Below, in pieces: positions 53,572 to 63,596 of a DNA stretch of 64,000 nt; the stretch's first letter is position 1, and the number at the start of each line of letters is the position of its first letter. This DNA is from Mycobacterium parmense (lineage in GTDB: Bacteria; Actinomycetota; Actinomycetes; Mycobacteriales; Mycobacteriaceae). Position numbers and translations under genes: made by a program. The stretch spans positions 4,154,001-4,218,000 of the forward strand of contig NZ_AP022614.1 in assembly GCF_010730575.1 (NCBI RefSeq). Reading direction: 5' to 3'. Below the pieces are notes generated by a model. It was not told the DNA's origin, made no database searches, and saw only the letters and a program-made list of their open reading frames with translations.

Positions 53572-53853
53572 TCAGTGCCACCGCATTGTCAGCAACAATC
53601 CGGTGATCATGAAAGCGAACGCGATCGCGTAGTTCCACGGGCCCAATTGCGCCATCCAGTTGAGGGCCGTCGGGGCCTGGCTGCCGACCGCAGCCAACTG
53701 GAAGACCATGAGCCAGACGAGCCCGATCAGCATGAGACCGACGAATAGCGCAACGAACCACACACTCGACGGACCGACCTTGACCTTCACCGGTGTGCGG
53801 CTCACGGTGCCGACGGTGAAGTCGTTCTTCTTGCGGACCTTGGACTTGGGCAT
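53572..53853 (-). CDS. crgA: Cell division protein CrgA
   Basis: This 93-residue protein starts [17 protein letters not shown] and has two transmembrane helices ([20 protein letters not shown] and [19 protein letters not shown]). CrgA sits at the septum and recruits PBPs, FtsZ/FtsQ partners and CwsA. The ATG at 53853 gives exactly the usual length; the frame is open upstream. Confidence 0.95.
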   Translation of the reverse strand: MPKSKVRKKNDFTVGTVSRTPVKVKVGPSSVWFVALFVGLMLIGLVWLMVFQLAAVGSQAPTALNWMAQLGPWNYAIAFAFMITGLLLTMRWH

Positions 53854-53977
53854 GATTACCTCGAGGTATCTCAACGACGGAGCGGGGCGGGGTGCAACGA
53901 TGAAGACCGCAGTTGCACGCATAGCTTGGCTACGAGACTAACTCACCTGGCGGGACGACCAGGAAAGCGGAGAGCCG

Positions 53978-54736
53978 ATGATCCAGACGCGCCCTTCGCC
54001 GTGGCGCTTCGGCGTCCCGGTGGTCTGCCTGCTGGCGGGCCTGCTGCTCGCGGCCACGCACGGGGTTTCCGGTGGCGCCGAGATCCGCCGCAGCGACGCG
54101 CCGCGGCTGGTGGACCTCGTCCGCGAGGCGCAGTCGTCGGTCGATCACCTCAACGCGCAGCGCGATCAGTTGACCAGCATGATCGACGCGGCCAAAGGCC
54201 GGTCACCGGACGCGGCTTTGGCGGCGCTGCTGCAGCACTCCGCCGAACTCTCCGGCGAGGCGGGCATGACGCCGTTGCACGGGCCGGGAATCGTGGTGAC
54301 GCTCGAGGATGCCCAGCGAGATGCCAACGGGCGTTTCCCGCGCGACGCATCCCCGGACGACCTGGTGGTGCACCAGCAAGACATCCAGGCCGTGCTCAAT
54401 GCCATGTGGAGCGCCGGCGCCGAGGCGATTCAGATGCAAGACCAGCGCCTCATAGCCACATCGGTGCCCCGCTGTGTCGGCAACACGCTGCTGCTCAACG
54501 GCCGCACCTACAGCCCGCCCTACGCGATCACGGCGATCGGCAACGCCGAGGCGATGCAAGCCGCCCTGGCCGCTGCTCCCCTGGTGACGCTGTACAAGCA
54601 GTACGTCGTCCGGTTCGGCCTCGGCTACAACGAAGAGGTCAGGCCCGACGTGCAGGTCGTCGGGCACTCCGAGCCGGACAGGATGCATTTCGCGCAGCCC
54701 CTCCCGGCGCCGGGGCCGCCGCGACCCGGTCGGTGA
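53978..54736 (+). CDS. DUF881 family membrane protein (Rv0012-like)
   Basis: The 252-residue protein has an N-terminal anchor (FGVPVVCLLAGLLLAATHGV) followed by an extracytoplasmic helical segment (DLVREAQSSVDHLNAQRDQL) and the DUF881 core: GPGIVVTLEDA, VVHQQDIQAVLNAMWSAGA and ATSVPRCVGNTLLLNGRTYS. The family is frequent near division genes in actinobacteria; the function is unknown. The ATG at 53978 follows GCGGAGAGCCG. Confidence 0.88.
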   Translation: MIQTRPSPWRFGVPVVCLLAGLLLAATHGVSGGAEIRRSDAPRLVDLVREAQSSVDHLNAQRDQLTSMIDAAKGRSPDAALAALLQHSAELSGEAGMTPLHGPGIVVTLEDAQRDANGRFPRDASPDDLVVHQQDIQAVLNAMWSAGAEAIQMQDQRLIATSVPRCVGNTLLLNGRTYSPPYAITAIGNAEAMQAALAAAPLVTLYKQYVVRFGLGYNEEVRPDVQVVGHSEPDRMHFAQPLPAPGPPRPGR

Positions 54737-54768
54737 GCCAGGGCCCGGGCTGGCGGTAACCTGACACG

Positions 54769-55452
54769 ATGCGGATCCTGGTTGTCGACAACTACGACAG
54801 CTTCGTGTTCAACCTGGTGCAGTACCTCGGCCAGCTCGGCGTCGAGGCCGAGGTGTGGCGCAACGACGACGCGCGGCTGAATGACCAGGCCGCCGTCGTC
54901 GCGGAATTCGCAGGTGTGCTGCTCAGTCCCGGCCCGGGCACCCCCGAGCGAGCCGGTGCGTCGATCGGCCTGGTGCTCGCGTGTGCCGCCCACCGCACCC
55001 CGCTGCTGGGCGTCTGCCTCGGGCACCAGGCCATCGGTGTCGCGTTCGGCGCCACGGTGGACCGCGCGCCCGAGCTGCTGCACGGCAAGACGAGCAGCGT
55101 GTTCCACATCAATACCGGTGTGCTGCAAGGACTTCCGGACCCCTTCACCGCAACCCGGTACCATTCGCTGACCATCCTGCCCGAGTCGTTGCCGCCGGAG
55201 CTCGAGGTCACCGCGCGCACCCGCAGCGGCGTGATCATGGCGGTGCGGCATACCGGGCTGCCGATCCATGGAGTGCAGTTTCACCCGGAGTCGATTTTGA
55301 CCGAGGGCGGGCACCGGATGCTGGCGAATTGGCTGGCCGAGTGCGGCTGGGCGCGTGACGACACGTTGGTCCGCCGGCTCGAGAACGAGGTTCGTGCGGC
55401 CGTGCGGCCGTACCTGACCGACCCGGCGGCTACTGACCGAACTTCAGCGTGA
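54769..55452 (+). CDS. trpG: Glutamine amidotransferase, anthranilate/aminodeoxychorismate synthase component II
   Basis: This 227-residue class I amidotransferase supplies ammonia to a chorismate-using partner. The nucleophile Cys lies in LLGVCLGHQAIGVAFG, the oxyanion segment is LLSPGPGTPE and the His-Glu pair is in GVQFHPESIL. It is annotated as TrpG in mycobacteria, but from sequence alone it could serve p-aminobenzoate synthesis (PabA) as well. No trp or pab gene is adjacent. Its 3' end overlaps that of pknB by 23 bases in opposite orientation. Confidence 0.9.
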   Translation: MRILVVDNYDSFVFNLVQYLGQLGVEAEVWRNDDARLNDQAAVVAEFAGVLLSPGPGTPERAGASIGLVLACAAHRTPLLGVCLGHQAIGVAFGATVDRAPELLHGKTSSVFHINTGVLQGLPDPFTATRYHSLTILPESLPPELEVTARTRSGVIMAVRHTGLPIHGVQFHPESILTEGGHRMLANWLAECGWARDDTLVRRLENEVRAAVRPYLTDPAATDRTSA

Positions 55453-57310
55453 TGATGCCGTCCTTGTTGCAACCGGTCCCGGCGGGCGGGTTCTGGTACA
55501 CCACCCGGTGAGACTGGGCACCGCCCGCGTCGACGTCGGGACCTTTGTCCAGCACCCCGGTCCAGCCCAGCGCCCGCAACCGCGGTTCGGCGTCGGTCCA
55601 GAACATCCCGGTCAAATCGGGCATGATGAACTGATTGCCCTTGGATACCTGTAACTCGATGACCGAGTCCACCGGCACCACCGTGTCCTTGGGTGGATTG
55701 GTGCCGATCACCTCGCCGGCCGGGCGCGGGCTGTCGACCGCCGCCTGGCTGAACTTGGTGAATCCGTAGACGGTCAGGTTCTTCTGTGCCAGGTCGACCG
55801 TCTGGCCTGCGACGTCCGGAATCTGCTTGGTCTCCGGGCCCGAGCCCACGATGACGGTGACGACGTTGGTGATCGCCGACGTCTGGTTCGCCGGCGGGTT
55901 GGTCCCGATCACCTTGCCCAACAGGTCCGGCGTGGACGGCGAGTTCGCCTGCTTGAACTTGCTGAATCCGGCCGCTTTGAGCTTGGTGACCGCGTCGCTG
56001 TAACTGAGCGACGACACGTCGGGCACCTCACGCTGTTCGGGCCCGGTGGAGACGTTGATGGTGATCTCGTCGCCCGCGCTCACCGAGGCGTTGGCTCCCG
56101 GGTCGGTGCTGATGACGTGGTCGGGGGGGATCGCCGAGTCGGGCTTCTGCAGCGTGCGGGTCTTGAAGCCGCGATTCTGCAGCGTGGCGATCGCGTCGGC
56201 GGACACCTGGCCGCGCATGTCGGGGACCTGAACGTCGCGGGTGGTGCCGCCGAATGTGTTGAAGGCGATGACGACCACGATCGTCAGGATCGCCAGCGCG
56301 GCCACCGCGACGATCCACCGGCCGACCGACCCGACGGTGCGGTCGCCGTCGGTGTCGTCGACGAGGTGGCGGGGCTGCGGGTCGGTGCGCGGACCCCCGA
56401 GCCCACCTCCCCCCGACGACATCAGCGACGACCGGTCGGCGTCGGTCAGGACCTTGGGCGCCTCCGGCGCCTCGCCGTTGTACACCCGGACCAGGTCGGC
56501 ACGCATCTCGGCGGCGGTCTGATAGCGGTTGTCCGGATTCTTGGCCAGTGCCTTGAGCACCACGGCGTCGAGGTCGGCGGAGATGCCCTCGTGGCGCTGC
56601 GACGGAGGAACCGGGTCCTCCCGGACGTGCTGATAGGCCACCGAGACCGGCGAATCGCCGGTGAAGGGGGGCTCCCCCGTGAGCATTTCGTACAGCACGC
56701 AGCCCAGCGAGTAGACGTCCGACCGCGCGTCCACGCTGGCGCCGCGGGCCTGCTCGGGCGACAGGTACTGGGCCGTCCCGATCACGGCCGCGGTCTGGGT
56801 GACGCTGTTGCCGCTGTCGGCGATGGCGCGGGCGATGCCGAAGTCCATCACCTTGACCGCATTGGTGGTGCTGATCATGATGTTGGCCGGCTTGACGTCG
56901 CGGTGGATGATCCCGTTCTGGTGGCTGAAGTTCAGCGCCTGGCAGGCATCCGCGATGACCTCGATGGCCCGCCGGGGCGGCAGGGGGCCGTCGGAGTGGA
57001 CGATGTCGCGCAGCGTGACCCCGTCGACGTACTCCATGACGATGTAGGGCAGCGGGCCCGACGGCGTCTCGGCCTCGCCGGTGTCGTAGACCGCGACGAT
57101 CGACGGGTGGTTCAGGGCGGCGGCGTTTTGGGCCTCGCGGCGAAACCGTAGGTAGAAGCTCGGGTCGCGCGCTAAATCCGCGCGCAGAACTTTGACCGCG
57201 ACGTCGCGGTGCAACCGGACGTCGCGGGCCAGGTGGACCTCGGACATGCCGCCGAAACCGAGTATTTCGCCCAGTTCGTAGCGGTCGGACAGGTGCTGGG
57301 GGGTCGTCAT
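55430..57310 (-). CDS. pknB: Serine/threonine protein kinase PknB
   Basis: This 626-residue transmembrane kinase controls growth and division. The kinase domain (1-280) has GFGGMSEVH, Lys40 in VAVKVL, HRDVKPAN with Asp138, DFG and the activation-loop TQTAAVIGTAQY with Thr171 and Thr173. A juxtamembrane linker, one transmembrane helix near 329-351 and four extracytoplasmic PASTA repeats that sense muropeptides and lipid II follow. CwlM and MurJ, both encoded in this window, are known substrates. The ATG at 57310 gives the usual N terminus [15 protein letters not shown]; one more ATG lies just before. It is the last gene of the fhaA-to-pknB operon and overlaps the pknA stop. Confidence 0.97.
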   Translation of the reverse strand: MTTPQHLSDRYELGEILGFGGMSEVHLARDVRLHRDVAVKVLRADLARDPSFYLRFRREAQNAAALNHPSIVAVYDTGEAETPSGPLPYIVMEYVDGVTLRDIVHSDGPLPPRRAIEVIADACQALNFSHQNGIIHRDVKPANIMISTTNAVKVMDFGIARAIADSGNSVTQTAAVIGTAQYLSPEQARGASVDARSDVYSLGCVLYEMLTGEPPFTGDSPVSVAYQHVREDPVPPSQRHEGISADLDAVVLKALAKNPDNRYQTAAEMRADLVRVYNGEAPEAPKVLTDADRSSLMSSGGGGLGGPRTDPQPRHLVDDTDGDRTVGSVGRWIVAVAALAILTIVVVIAFNTFGGTTRDVQVPDMRGQVSADAIATLQNRGFKTRTLQKPDSAIPPDHVISTDPGANASVSAGDEITINVSTGPEQREVPDVSSLSYSDAVTKLKAAGFSKFKQANSPSTPDLLGKVIGTNPPANQTSAITNVVTVIVGSGPETKQIPDVAGQTVDLAQKNLTVYGFTKFSQAAVDSPRPAGEVIGTNPPKDTVVPVDSVIELQVSKGNQFIMPDLTGMFWTDAEPRLRALGWTGVLDKGPDVDAGGAQSHRVVYQNPPAGTGCNKDGIITLKFGQ

Positions 57311-58623
57311 CATGGTGTCTTAGGTAGGGCCGGCATGGCGCCGGGTTTCGGTGGGGACACCCACCTCGGCCCGTCCGGCCCGCGTGAAAGTCCAGAATTG
57401 CTTATCGCCCCGGCATTCGTCCAATCAAGCCGCAGACGCGGAGCCGAGCCGCTGGGAGTTTTGCCGGGCGGGGGCGGCGCCGACGCCGGCGGGTTCCCGG
57501 TGTCGGTGACCGTGGGGGGCTGCTGTTGCTGGTCCCCGCGGGAGTTGATGACGATGAGCACCGCGATGATGATCGCCAGCGCGCCCAAGACGCCCGCCGC
57601 CCACAGCAGCGCCCGCTGCCCGGAGGAGAACGTGCGCCGCGCCGGCGGCGGACGGTGACCGCCGGTGGCCCTGCGATTCGGGGCGCTGCGGGGGGTCGAC
57701 GTGACGGCGGCCCGGGTGGTCGTGCTCGACGGGATGGACGCCGGCGAAGCGCGCCCGGGCGGCGGCGACTGGCTGGGCCGGGGCGGGCGGCGACCGGCGC
57801 GCACCGCGGCGACGGCGTCCGCGAACGGTCCACCGCTGCGGTAGCGCATCGTGGGGTTCTTGACCAGGGTGATCTCGATGAGTTCGCGCACATTCGGCGG
57901 CAACTCGGCGGGCAGCGGCGGCGGCGGCTCCTTGATGTGCTTCATGGCCACCGTCAGCGCGCCGTCGCCGGTGAAGGGCCGCTTGCCCGAAACCACCTCG
58001 TAGCCAACGACTCCCAGCGAATAGACGTCGCTGGCCGGGGTGGCCTCGTGCCCCAGGGCCTGCTCGGGCGCGATGTACTGGGCGGTGCCCATCACCATCC
58101 CGGTCTGCGTCACCGGTGCCGCGTCGACCGCCTTGGCGATGCCGAAGTCGGTGATCTTCACCTGGCCGGTCGGGGTGATCAGGATGTTCCCCGGCTTGAC
58201 GTCGCGGTGCACCAGGCCCGCGGAGTGCGCGACCTGCAGGGCCCGCCCGGTCTGTTCGAGCATGTCGAGCGCGTGCCGCAGCGACAACCGCCCGGTGCGC
58301 TTGAGCACCGAGTTCAGCGGCTCGCCGTTGACCAGCTCCATCACCAGGTACGCGGTGCGACCCTCGCCATCGAGCTGGCTCTCGCCGTAGTCGTGCACGG
58401 CCGCGATGCCCGGATGGTTGAGCATCGCGGTGGTCCGCGCCTCGGCGCGGAACCGTTCGATGAACTCGGGGTCCTGGGAGAACTCCTGCTTGAGCACCTT
58501 CACGGCGACGCGCCTACCGAGGCGGCTGTCGACCGCCTCCCAAACCTGCCCCATTCCGCCGGTGGCGATGAGGCGCTGCAGGCGATACCTGCCCGACAGC
58601 GTCACCCCAACTCGCGGGCTCAT
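57310..58623 (-). CDS. pknA: Serine/threonine protein kinase PknA
   Basis: This 437-residue transmembrane kinase acts with PknB. The kinase domain has [11 protein letters not shown], Lys42 in [17 protein letters not shown] and an activation loop [13 protein letters not shown] Pro/Ser/Thr linker and one transmembrane helix ([20 protein letters not shown], near 340-360) follow, then a short Pro-rich outside tail without PASTA repeats. The ATG at 58623 ([15 protein letters not shown]) overlaps the pbpA stop; the open frame continues upstream but is pbpA shadow. Confidence 0.96.
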   Translation of the reverse strand: MSPRVGVTLSGRYRLQRLIATGGMGQVWEAVDSRLGRRVAVKVLKQEFSQDPEFIERFRAEARTTAMLNHPGIAAVHDYGESQLDGEGRTAYLVMELVNGEPLNSVLKRTGRLSLRHALDMLEQTGRALQVAHSAGLVHRDVKPGNILITPTGQVKITDFGIAKAVDAAPVTQTGMVMGTAQYIAPEQALGHEATPASDVYSLGVVGYEVVSGKRPFTGDGALTVAMKHIKEPPPPLPAELPPNVRELIEITLVKNPTMRYRSGGPFADAVAAVRAGRRPPRPSQSPPPGRASPASIPSSTTTRAAVTSTPRSAPNRRATGGHRPPPARRTFSSGQRALLWAAGVLGALAIIIAVLIVINSRGDQQQQPPTVTDTGNPPASAPPPPGKTPSGSAPRLRLDWTNAGAISNSGLSRGPDGPRWVSPPKPGAMPALPKTP

Positions 58624-60095
58624 GGTCCCCCCTGTAGCGCGGCCTGGATCACGGCCCGTCCGATCGGCGCCGCGAGCGCGCCTCCGGTCGCGGACAGGCG
58701 GTCGCCGCCATTTTCCACCAGCACCGCCACGGCAACCTTCGGCGTCTGCGCGGGCGCAAAGGCGATGTACCACGCGTGCGGCGGGGTGTTGCGCGGATCG
58801 GTGCCATGTTCTGCGGTACCAGTTTTGGATGCGATCTGCACGCCGGGAATGGCCCCTTTCTGCTGCGCGACCTTCTCGGCGCCGACCATCAGCTCTGTCA
58901 GCTTAGCGGCGACCTGCGGTGACACCGCGCGGCGCTGCTGGTAGGGGGCGGTCGTGCTGATGTTCGCCAGGTCCGGCCCCTTGAGGCTGTCGATCAGGTA
59001 GGGCTGCATGGTCACCCCGCCGTTGGCGATGGTCGCGGCGATCTCGGCGTTCTCCAGCGGCGTCAGCGCCACGTCCTTCTGACCGATGGCCGACATGCCC
59101 AGCGCGGCGGCGTCCGGGATGATGCCGACGGTGGATTCCGCGACCTGCAGCGGGATGACGCCGGGTGTGCTGTCCAGGCCGAACGAGTGCGCCATGCTGC
59201 GCAGCGCCTCGGCTCCCGTCAGGAGGCCGAGCTGCACGAACGCGGTGTTGCAGGACAGGGCGAACGCCTCGCGCAGAGACACCGTCGGGTCGCTGCCGCA
59301 GGGCGCGCCGCCGTAGTTCTGCAGGCTGGCGGTGCTGTCGGGCAACGGAATCGACGCCGCCGCGGTCAGCTGCTCGGAGTCGCTGGCGCCGGCCTGCAAC
59401 GCGGCCGCGGTGGTGATCACCTTGAACGTCGAGCCGGGCGGGTAGGTCTCCGCGATGGCGCGATTGGTCAGCGGGTTCTCGGGGTCGTCACGCAGCCGCT
59501 GCCACGCCTGCGCCTGCACTTCGGGATCGTGCGACGCCAGCAGGTTCGGGTCATAGGACGGTGACGAGACCATCGCCAGGATCTTGCCGGTGGAAGGCTC
59601 GAGGGCGACCACGGCGCCCTTGCACGGACCGCCGCAACCCTGCTGCATTGCGTCCCAGCCGGCCTGCTGGACGCGTGGCCTGACCGTGGTGTCGACATTG
59701 CCGCCGCGAGGGTCGCGGCCGGTGAAGAAGTCGGCCAGCCGGCGCCCGAACAGTCGTTCGTCCGAGCCGTTCAACAGCGGGTCCTCGGCGCGTTCCAGCC
59801 CGGAGCTCGAATAGCGCAGCGAGTAGAAGCCGGTGAGCGGCGCGTAGACGAACGGATTCGGGTAGACCCGCAGGAACCGAAACCGGTTGTCGGTGGCCAC
59901 CGAGTAGGCCAGCAGCTGCCCGCCCGCGACGATCTGACCGCGTTGACGCGAGTACTCGTCGAGCAGGACGCGCTGGTTGCGCGGATCGGTTCGCAGCGCG
60001 TCGGCCGCGAACACCTGCGTCATCGTGGCGTTGAGCAGCAGCAGCACGATCAACGCCATCACGGTCACCGAGATCCGGCGGAGAGAGGCATTCAT
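58620..60095 (-). CDS. pbpA: Penicillin-binding protein PbpA (class B transpeptidase)
   Basis: The 491-residue protein has one N-terminal membrane helix ([19 protein letters not shown]), a dimerisation region and a transpeptidase domain with the active-site SxxK in [18 protein letters not shown] in [10 protein letters not shown] and KTGT in [10 protein letters not shown]. It cross-links peptidoglycan in elongation/division together with RodA, whose gene directly precedes it. It overlaps both neighbours by four bases. The length equals that of the M. tuberculosis protein. Confidence 0.96.
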   Translation of the reverse strand: MNASLRRISVTVMALIVLLLLNATMTQVFAADALRTDPRNQRVLLDEYSRQRGQIVAGGQLLAYSVATDNRFRFLRVYPNPFVYAPLTGFYSLRYSSSGLERAEDPLLNGSDERLFGRRLADFFTGRDPRGGNVDTTVRPRVQQAGWDAMQQGCGGPCKGAVVALEPSTGKILAMVSSPSYDPNLLASHDPEVQAQAWQRLRDDPENPLTNRAIAETYPPGSTFKVITTAAALQAGASDSEQLTAAASIPLPDSTASLQNYGGAPCGSDPTVSLREAFALSCNTAFVQLGLLTGAEALRSMAHSFGLDSTPGVIPLQVAESTVGIIPDAAALGMSAIGQKDVALTPLENAEIAATIANGGVTMQPYLIDSLKGPDLANISTTAPYQQRRAVSPQVAAKLTELMVGAEKVAQQKGAIPGVQIASKTGTAEHGTDPRNTPPHAWYIAFAPAQTPKVAVAVLVENGGDRLSATGGALAAPIGRAVIQAALQGGP

Positions 60096-61501
60096 ACCCG
60101 CTCGATAACCTCGGTGCTGGCCGCCGCGACCGACGACTTGTTGCGCGCCCGGGTGCGCAACGGCCGTCGGGCACCGTGCGAGATCCGCGCCAGGATGGCC
60201 AGCAGCACGTAGTTCGCCAGCAGCGACGACCCGCCATAGGACATCCACGGCGTGGTCAGCCCGGTCAGGGGAATGAGCCGGGTGACGCCGCCGACGACGA
60301 TGAACAGCTGGATTGCCAGCGTGGAAGCCAGCCCGGCGGCCAGCAACTTGCCGAAGCTGTCGCGGGTCGCGATCGCGGTGCGCAGGCCGCGGACGATGAC
60401 GATGGTGTACAGCATGAGGATGCTGGACAGCCCCACCAGGCCGAGCTCTTCACCGAAGGCGGCGATGATGAAGTCGGTCGAAGCGGCCGGAACGGTGTCG
60501 GGTTGCCCGTTGCCGAGCCCGGTGCCGAAGATACCGCCGGTGGCGAAGCTGAACATCGACTGCACGATCTGGTAGCCGGTGCCGTCGGGATCGGCGAAAG
60601 GATCCCACCACGTCTGCACCCGCACCCGCACGTGGTCGAAAATGAAATACGCCGCAACGCTTCCCAGCGCGAACAGTGCCAATCCGATGAGGACCCAGGT
60701 GAATCGCTGGGTAGCCAGGTAGACGACCACCAGGAACGACGCGTAGAGCAGCAGCGAGGTGCCGAGGTCCTTCTCGAACGCCATCACGCCGACCGCGATC
60801 ACCCAGGCCGCCAGCAGCGGCGCCAGATCTCGGGGCCGGGGCAGGGTCATGCCCATGAAATGCTTGCCGACGCTGTTGAACAGGCGGCGCTTGGCGATCA
60901 GCACCGCCGAGAAGAAGATCAGCAGCAGGATCTTGGAGAACTCGGCGGGCTGAATCGAGAAGCCCGGCAGGCGAATCCAGATCTTGGCGCCGTTCTGCTC
61001 GGACAGCGACGCCGGCAGCAGCGCGGGGATCACCAGAAAGATCAGCCCGGCGACACCGCAGATGTAACCGTATCGCGCGATTTGTCGGTGGTCCTTGAGA
61101 AAGGTGACGACGAGCGCAAACGTCGCCACCCCGATCACGGTCCACAACATCTGCTGGGTGGCGCTGGGGTGGTGCCGGCCGCTCAGCTGGTTGTTGACGA
61201 GATCGAGCCGGTGGATCATGACCAGGCCAAGCCCGTTGAGCAGCGCCACGATTGGCAGCAGCAGCGGATCCGTGTACGGCGCGAACCGCCTGATTGCCAG
61301 GTGCGCGGAGCCGAACAGGAGCAGGAACGCCAGCCCATAGCTGGTGACGTTCCACCGCAGGGTGCGCTCCTGATTGGCTTCGACGATGAGCAACGCCGCG
61401 ACGGTGATGACGGCCGCGAAGCACAGGAGCAGCAGTTCGGCGTTGCGCCGGGTTGGCAGCGGAGGGGTGACCGCGACCGGCGGCTGCAACTGTGTGGTCA
61501 T
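60092..61501 (-). CDS. rodA: Peptidoglycan glycosyltransferase RodA (SEDS family)
   Basis: This 469-residue polytopic SEDS protein polymerises lipid II into glycan strands and pairs with PbpA. Family motifs are seen: LPGFSIQPAEFSKI, FEKDLGTSLLLYASFLVV, and GIFGTGLGNGQPDTVPAAST with DFIIAAFGEELG. The C-terminal part has TGLTTPWMSYGGSSLLANY. The start ATG at 61501 overlaps the pstP stop (ATGA); the frame open further upstream is not coding. Confidence 0.96.
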   Translation of the reverse strand: MTTQLQPPVAVTPPLPTRRNAELLLLCFAAVITVAALLIVEANQERTLRWNVTSYGLAFLLLFGSAHLAIRRFAPYTDPLLLPIVALLNGLGLVMIHRLDLVNNQLSGRHHPSATQQMLWTVIGVATFALVVTFLKDHRQIARYGYICGVAGLIFLVIPALLPASLSEQNGAKIWIRLPGFSIQPAEFSKILLLIFFSAVLIAKRRLFNSVGKHFMGMTLPRPRDLAPLLAAWVIAVGVMAFEKDLGTSLLLYASFLVVVYLATQRFTWVLIGLALFALGSVAAYFIFDHVRVRVQTWWDPFADPDGTGYQIVQSMFSFATGGIFGTGLGNGQPDTVPAASTDFIIAAFGEELGLVGLSSILMLYTIVIVRGLRTAIATRDSFGKLLAAGLASTLAIQLFIVVGGVTRLIPLTGLTTPWMSYGGSSLLANYVLLAILARISHGARRPLRTRARNKSSVAAASTEVIERV

Positions 61502-63006
61502 GCCACCGCCCGGCAATCGATGCCCGGTTGAGGAGGAGGTGGCGGAAGGGCGGTCACGGTCTGCGACGAGGTGGTCGGCAGGGTGGGCCCGGGGGCGGCC
61601 GGCGGTGTGACGGCGGGGGCGGCTGACGGTGCTGCGCCGCCGGGCGCGATGACGGTAGGGGAAGCCGAGGGGGAGGGTCCGTAGCCGGGAAGCGCCGAAA
61701 CGGGCGGGGCACCGGGCGGCGAGGTGGCCCGCGGTGGGCACGTCGGCAACAGATACTCCGCCAGCAGCTTGTGCAACTGGGCCTCGGCCTGATCCAGGCT
61801 GCCCCCGGGCAGGCCGGTTTGGATCTGGACCTGGCCGGGACGCCGCAGATCTTGCAACGTCATGAGCGTGCAGGTGGGATGGGCGGCGCCGGGCTGGCCG
61901 TAACTGATCAGGGAGAGGTCGTTGGTGGAGCTGAGGCAGCCCACCAGGTAGGGCTGCTGCAACGGCACACCGAGCAACGAACCCTGGATGCCGCGCACGA
62001 TCGACACCTTGCCGTCGTACTCGGCGAGGTAGTAGTTGCGCTGGATCACCCAGTAGGCGACCGCCAGCCCGCCGAACACCAACAGCAGCGCCAGCGTGGC
62101 GACGATGGCCATGCGCTGCCGGGACCAACGCGGCCGATTGGGAACCTGCTCTTGCGGCGCAACGCGTTTGGCGGTCTCGTCGCGCGGCCGGATGGCCGAG
62201 GCGCGGCCCGCGGACGTGTTGGGCAGGGTGGTCAGCTGGTCGTCGTCGCCCGAGACGGCGCCGGCGAGGATCGGCTGGGTCTGGCCGTAGTCGTAGTCGA
62301 CGACGTCGGCGACCACCACGGTCACGTTGTCGGGGCCGCCGCCGCGCAAGGCAAGCTCGATCAACCTGTAGGCGGCCTCGGCCACGTCGGGGATCTGCAG
62401 CGCCTCGAGGATGGTCTCGTCACTGACCGGGTCGGACAATCCATCCGAGCACAGCAGGTAGCGGTCACCGGCGCGGGCTTCCCGCATGGTCAGGGTGGGC
62501 TCCACCTCGTGCCCGGTCAGCGCGCGCATGATCAGCGACCGCTGCGGGTGGCTGTGCGCCTCCTCCCGGGTGATGCGCCCCTCGTCGACCAGGGTCTGGA
62601 CGAACGTGTCGTCCTTGGTGATCTGCGTCAGTTCGCCGTCGCGCAGCAGGTAGCCGCGCGAATCGCCGATGTGCACCAAGCCGATCCGGTCGCCCGCGAA
62701 CAGGATCGCCGTGAGCGTGGTGCCCATGCCCTCGAGCTCGGGCTCCGCCTCGACCTGCGCGGCGATGGCCGAGTTGCCGGAACGCACGGCGGCGTCGAGC
62801 TTGGCGAGCAGGTCACCGCCGGGTTCGTCGTCGTCGAGGTGCGCCAGGGCGGCGATCACCAGCTGGGAAGCCACCTCGCCGGCGGCGTGGCCGCCCATGC
62901 CGTCGGCCAGGGCGAGCAGCCGGGCGCCGGCGTACACGGAGTCTTCGTTGTTGGCGCGCACCAGGCCACGATCACTGCGGGCGGCATATCGAAGAACCAG
63001 GGTCAC
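61498..63006 (-). CDS. pstP: PP2C-family serine/threonine phosphatase PstP
   Basis: This 502-residue phosphatase reverses PknA/PknB phosphorylation. The metal-binding PP2C motifs are RSDRGLVRANNEDS, LALADGMGGHAAGE, VHIGDSRGYLLRDG, LLCSDGLSDPVSD and GGGPDNVTVVVAD. One transmembrane helix follows (MAIVATLALLLVFGGLAVAY, near 300-320), then an extracytoplasmic part with a Pro/Ala/Ser-rich tail ending QPGIDCRAVA. The start is the GTG at 63006 inside the fhaB stop (GTGA), reading MTLVLRYAARSDRG. The open frame upstream is fhaB in another frame. Confidence 0.96.
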   Translation of the reverse strand: MTLVLRYAARSDRGLVRANNEDSVYAGARLLALADGMGGHAAGEVASQLVIAALAHLDDDEPGGDLLAKLDAAVRSGNSAIAAQVEAEPELEGMGTTLTAILFAGDRIGLVHIGDSRGYLLRDGELTQITKDDTFVQTLVDEGRITREEAHSHPQRSLIMRALTGHEVEPTLTMREARAGDRYLLCSDGLSDPVSDETILEALQIPDVAEAAYRLIELALRGGGPDNVTVVVADVVDYDYGQTQPILAGAVSGDDDQLTTLPNTSAGRASAIRPRDETAKRVAPQEQVPNRPRWSRQRMAIVATLALLLVFGGLAVAYWVIQRNYYLAEYDGKVSIVRGIQGSLLGVPLQQPYLVGCLSSTNDLSLISYGQPGAAHPTCTLMTLQDLRRPGQVQIQTGLPGGSLDQAEAQLHKLLAEYLLPTCPPRATSPPGAPPVSALPGYGPSPSASPTVIAPGGAAPSAAPAVTPPAAPGPTLPTTSSQTVTALPPPPPQPGIDCRAVA

Positions 63007-63470
63007 GGGCGCAACTCGATCGCTGTTTTGCCGATGCGAATCGGGGTTCCCATCGGAACTCGTACCGCCGTCGTCACCTTCGCCCTGTCGAGGTATGTAC
63101 CGTTCGTCGATCCTAGATCCTCGACGTACCATTCCGAACCGCGCTGGGACAGCCGGGCGTGCCGCGTCGAGGCGTAGTCGTCGGTGAGCACCAGGGTCGA
63201 GTCGTCGGCGCGCCCGATCAGCACGGGCTGACCGCTGAGCGTGATCCGTGCGCCGGCCAGGGACCCCTCGGTCACGACCAGGTAGCGGGCGGCATGCCGG
63301 CGGTCACGCGACGGCAGCAGCGTGCTGCGCAGCGTCAGGCCGCGGCGCACCATCACGGCGCCGGTGGGCGCGTAGATGTCGGTCCGCAGGATCCGCAGCA
63401 CGGACCAGATGAATACCCAGAGCAGCATCAAAAACCCGGCACGCGTCAGCTGCAGTACCAGTCCCTGCAT
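63003..63470 (-). CDS. fhaB: FHA-domain membrane protein FhaB (FipA)
   Basis: The 155-residue protein has an N-terminal transmembrane helix (LTRAGFLMLLWVFIWSVLRI) and one FHA domain: PVLIGRADDSTLVL, DDYASTRHARL and VEDLGSTNGTYLD. FHA domains bind phosphothreonine; FhaB links PknA/PknB signals to division (FtsZ/FtsQ interactions reported). The ATG at 63470 (MQGLVLQLTRAG) gives the usual length. It overlaps pstP by four bases. Confidence 0.95.
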   Translation of the reverse strand: MQGLVLQLTRAGFLMLLWVFIWSVLRILRTDIYAPTGAVMVRRGLTLRSTLLPSRDRRHAARYLVVTEGSLAGARITLSGQPVLIGRADDSTLVLTDDYASTRHARLSQRGSEWYVEDLGSTNGTYLDRAKVTTAVRVPMGTPIRIGKTAIELRP

Positions 63471-63596
63471 CCGGCGGTCCTTTCCGTCCTGACGGCGTGC
63501 CCCGATCACCCGTGGAATCGAGCACATCGGCAACGTCACGATACTTGGACGGCCGTCGACACGGGGCGAAGCCGGGCAGCGTTGAGCCCAGTGGGT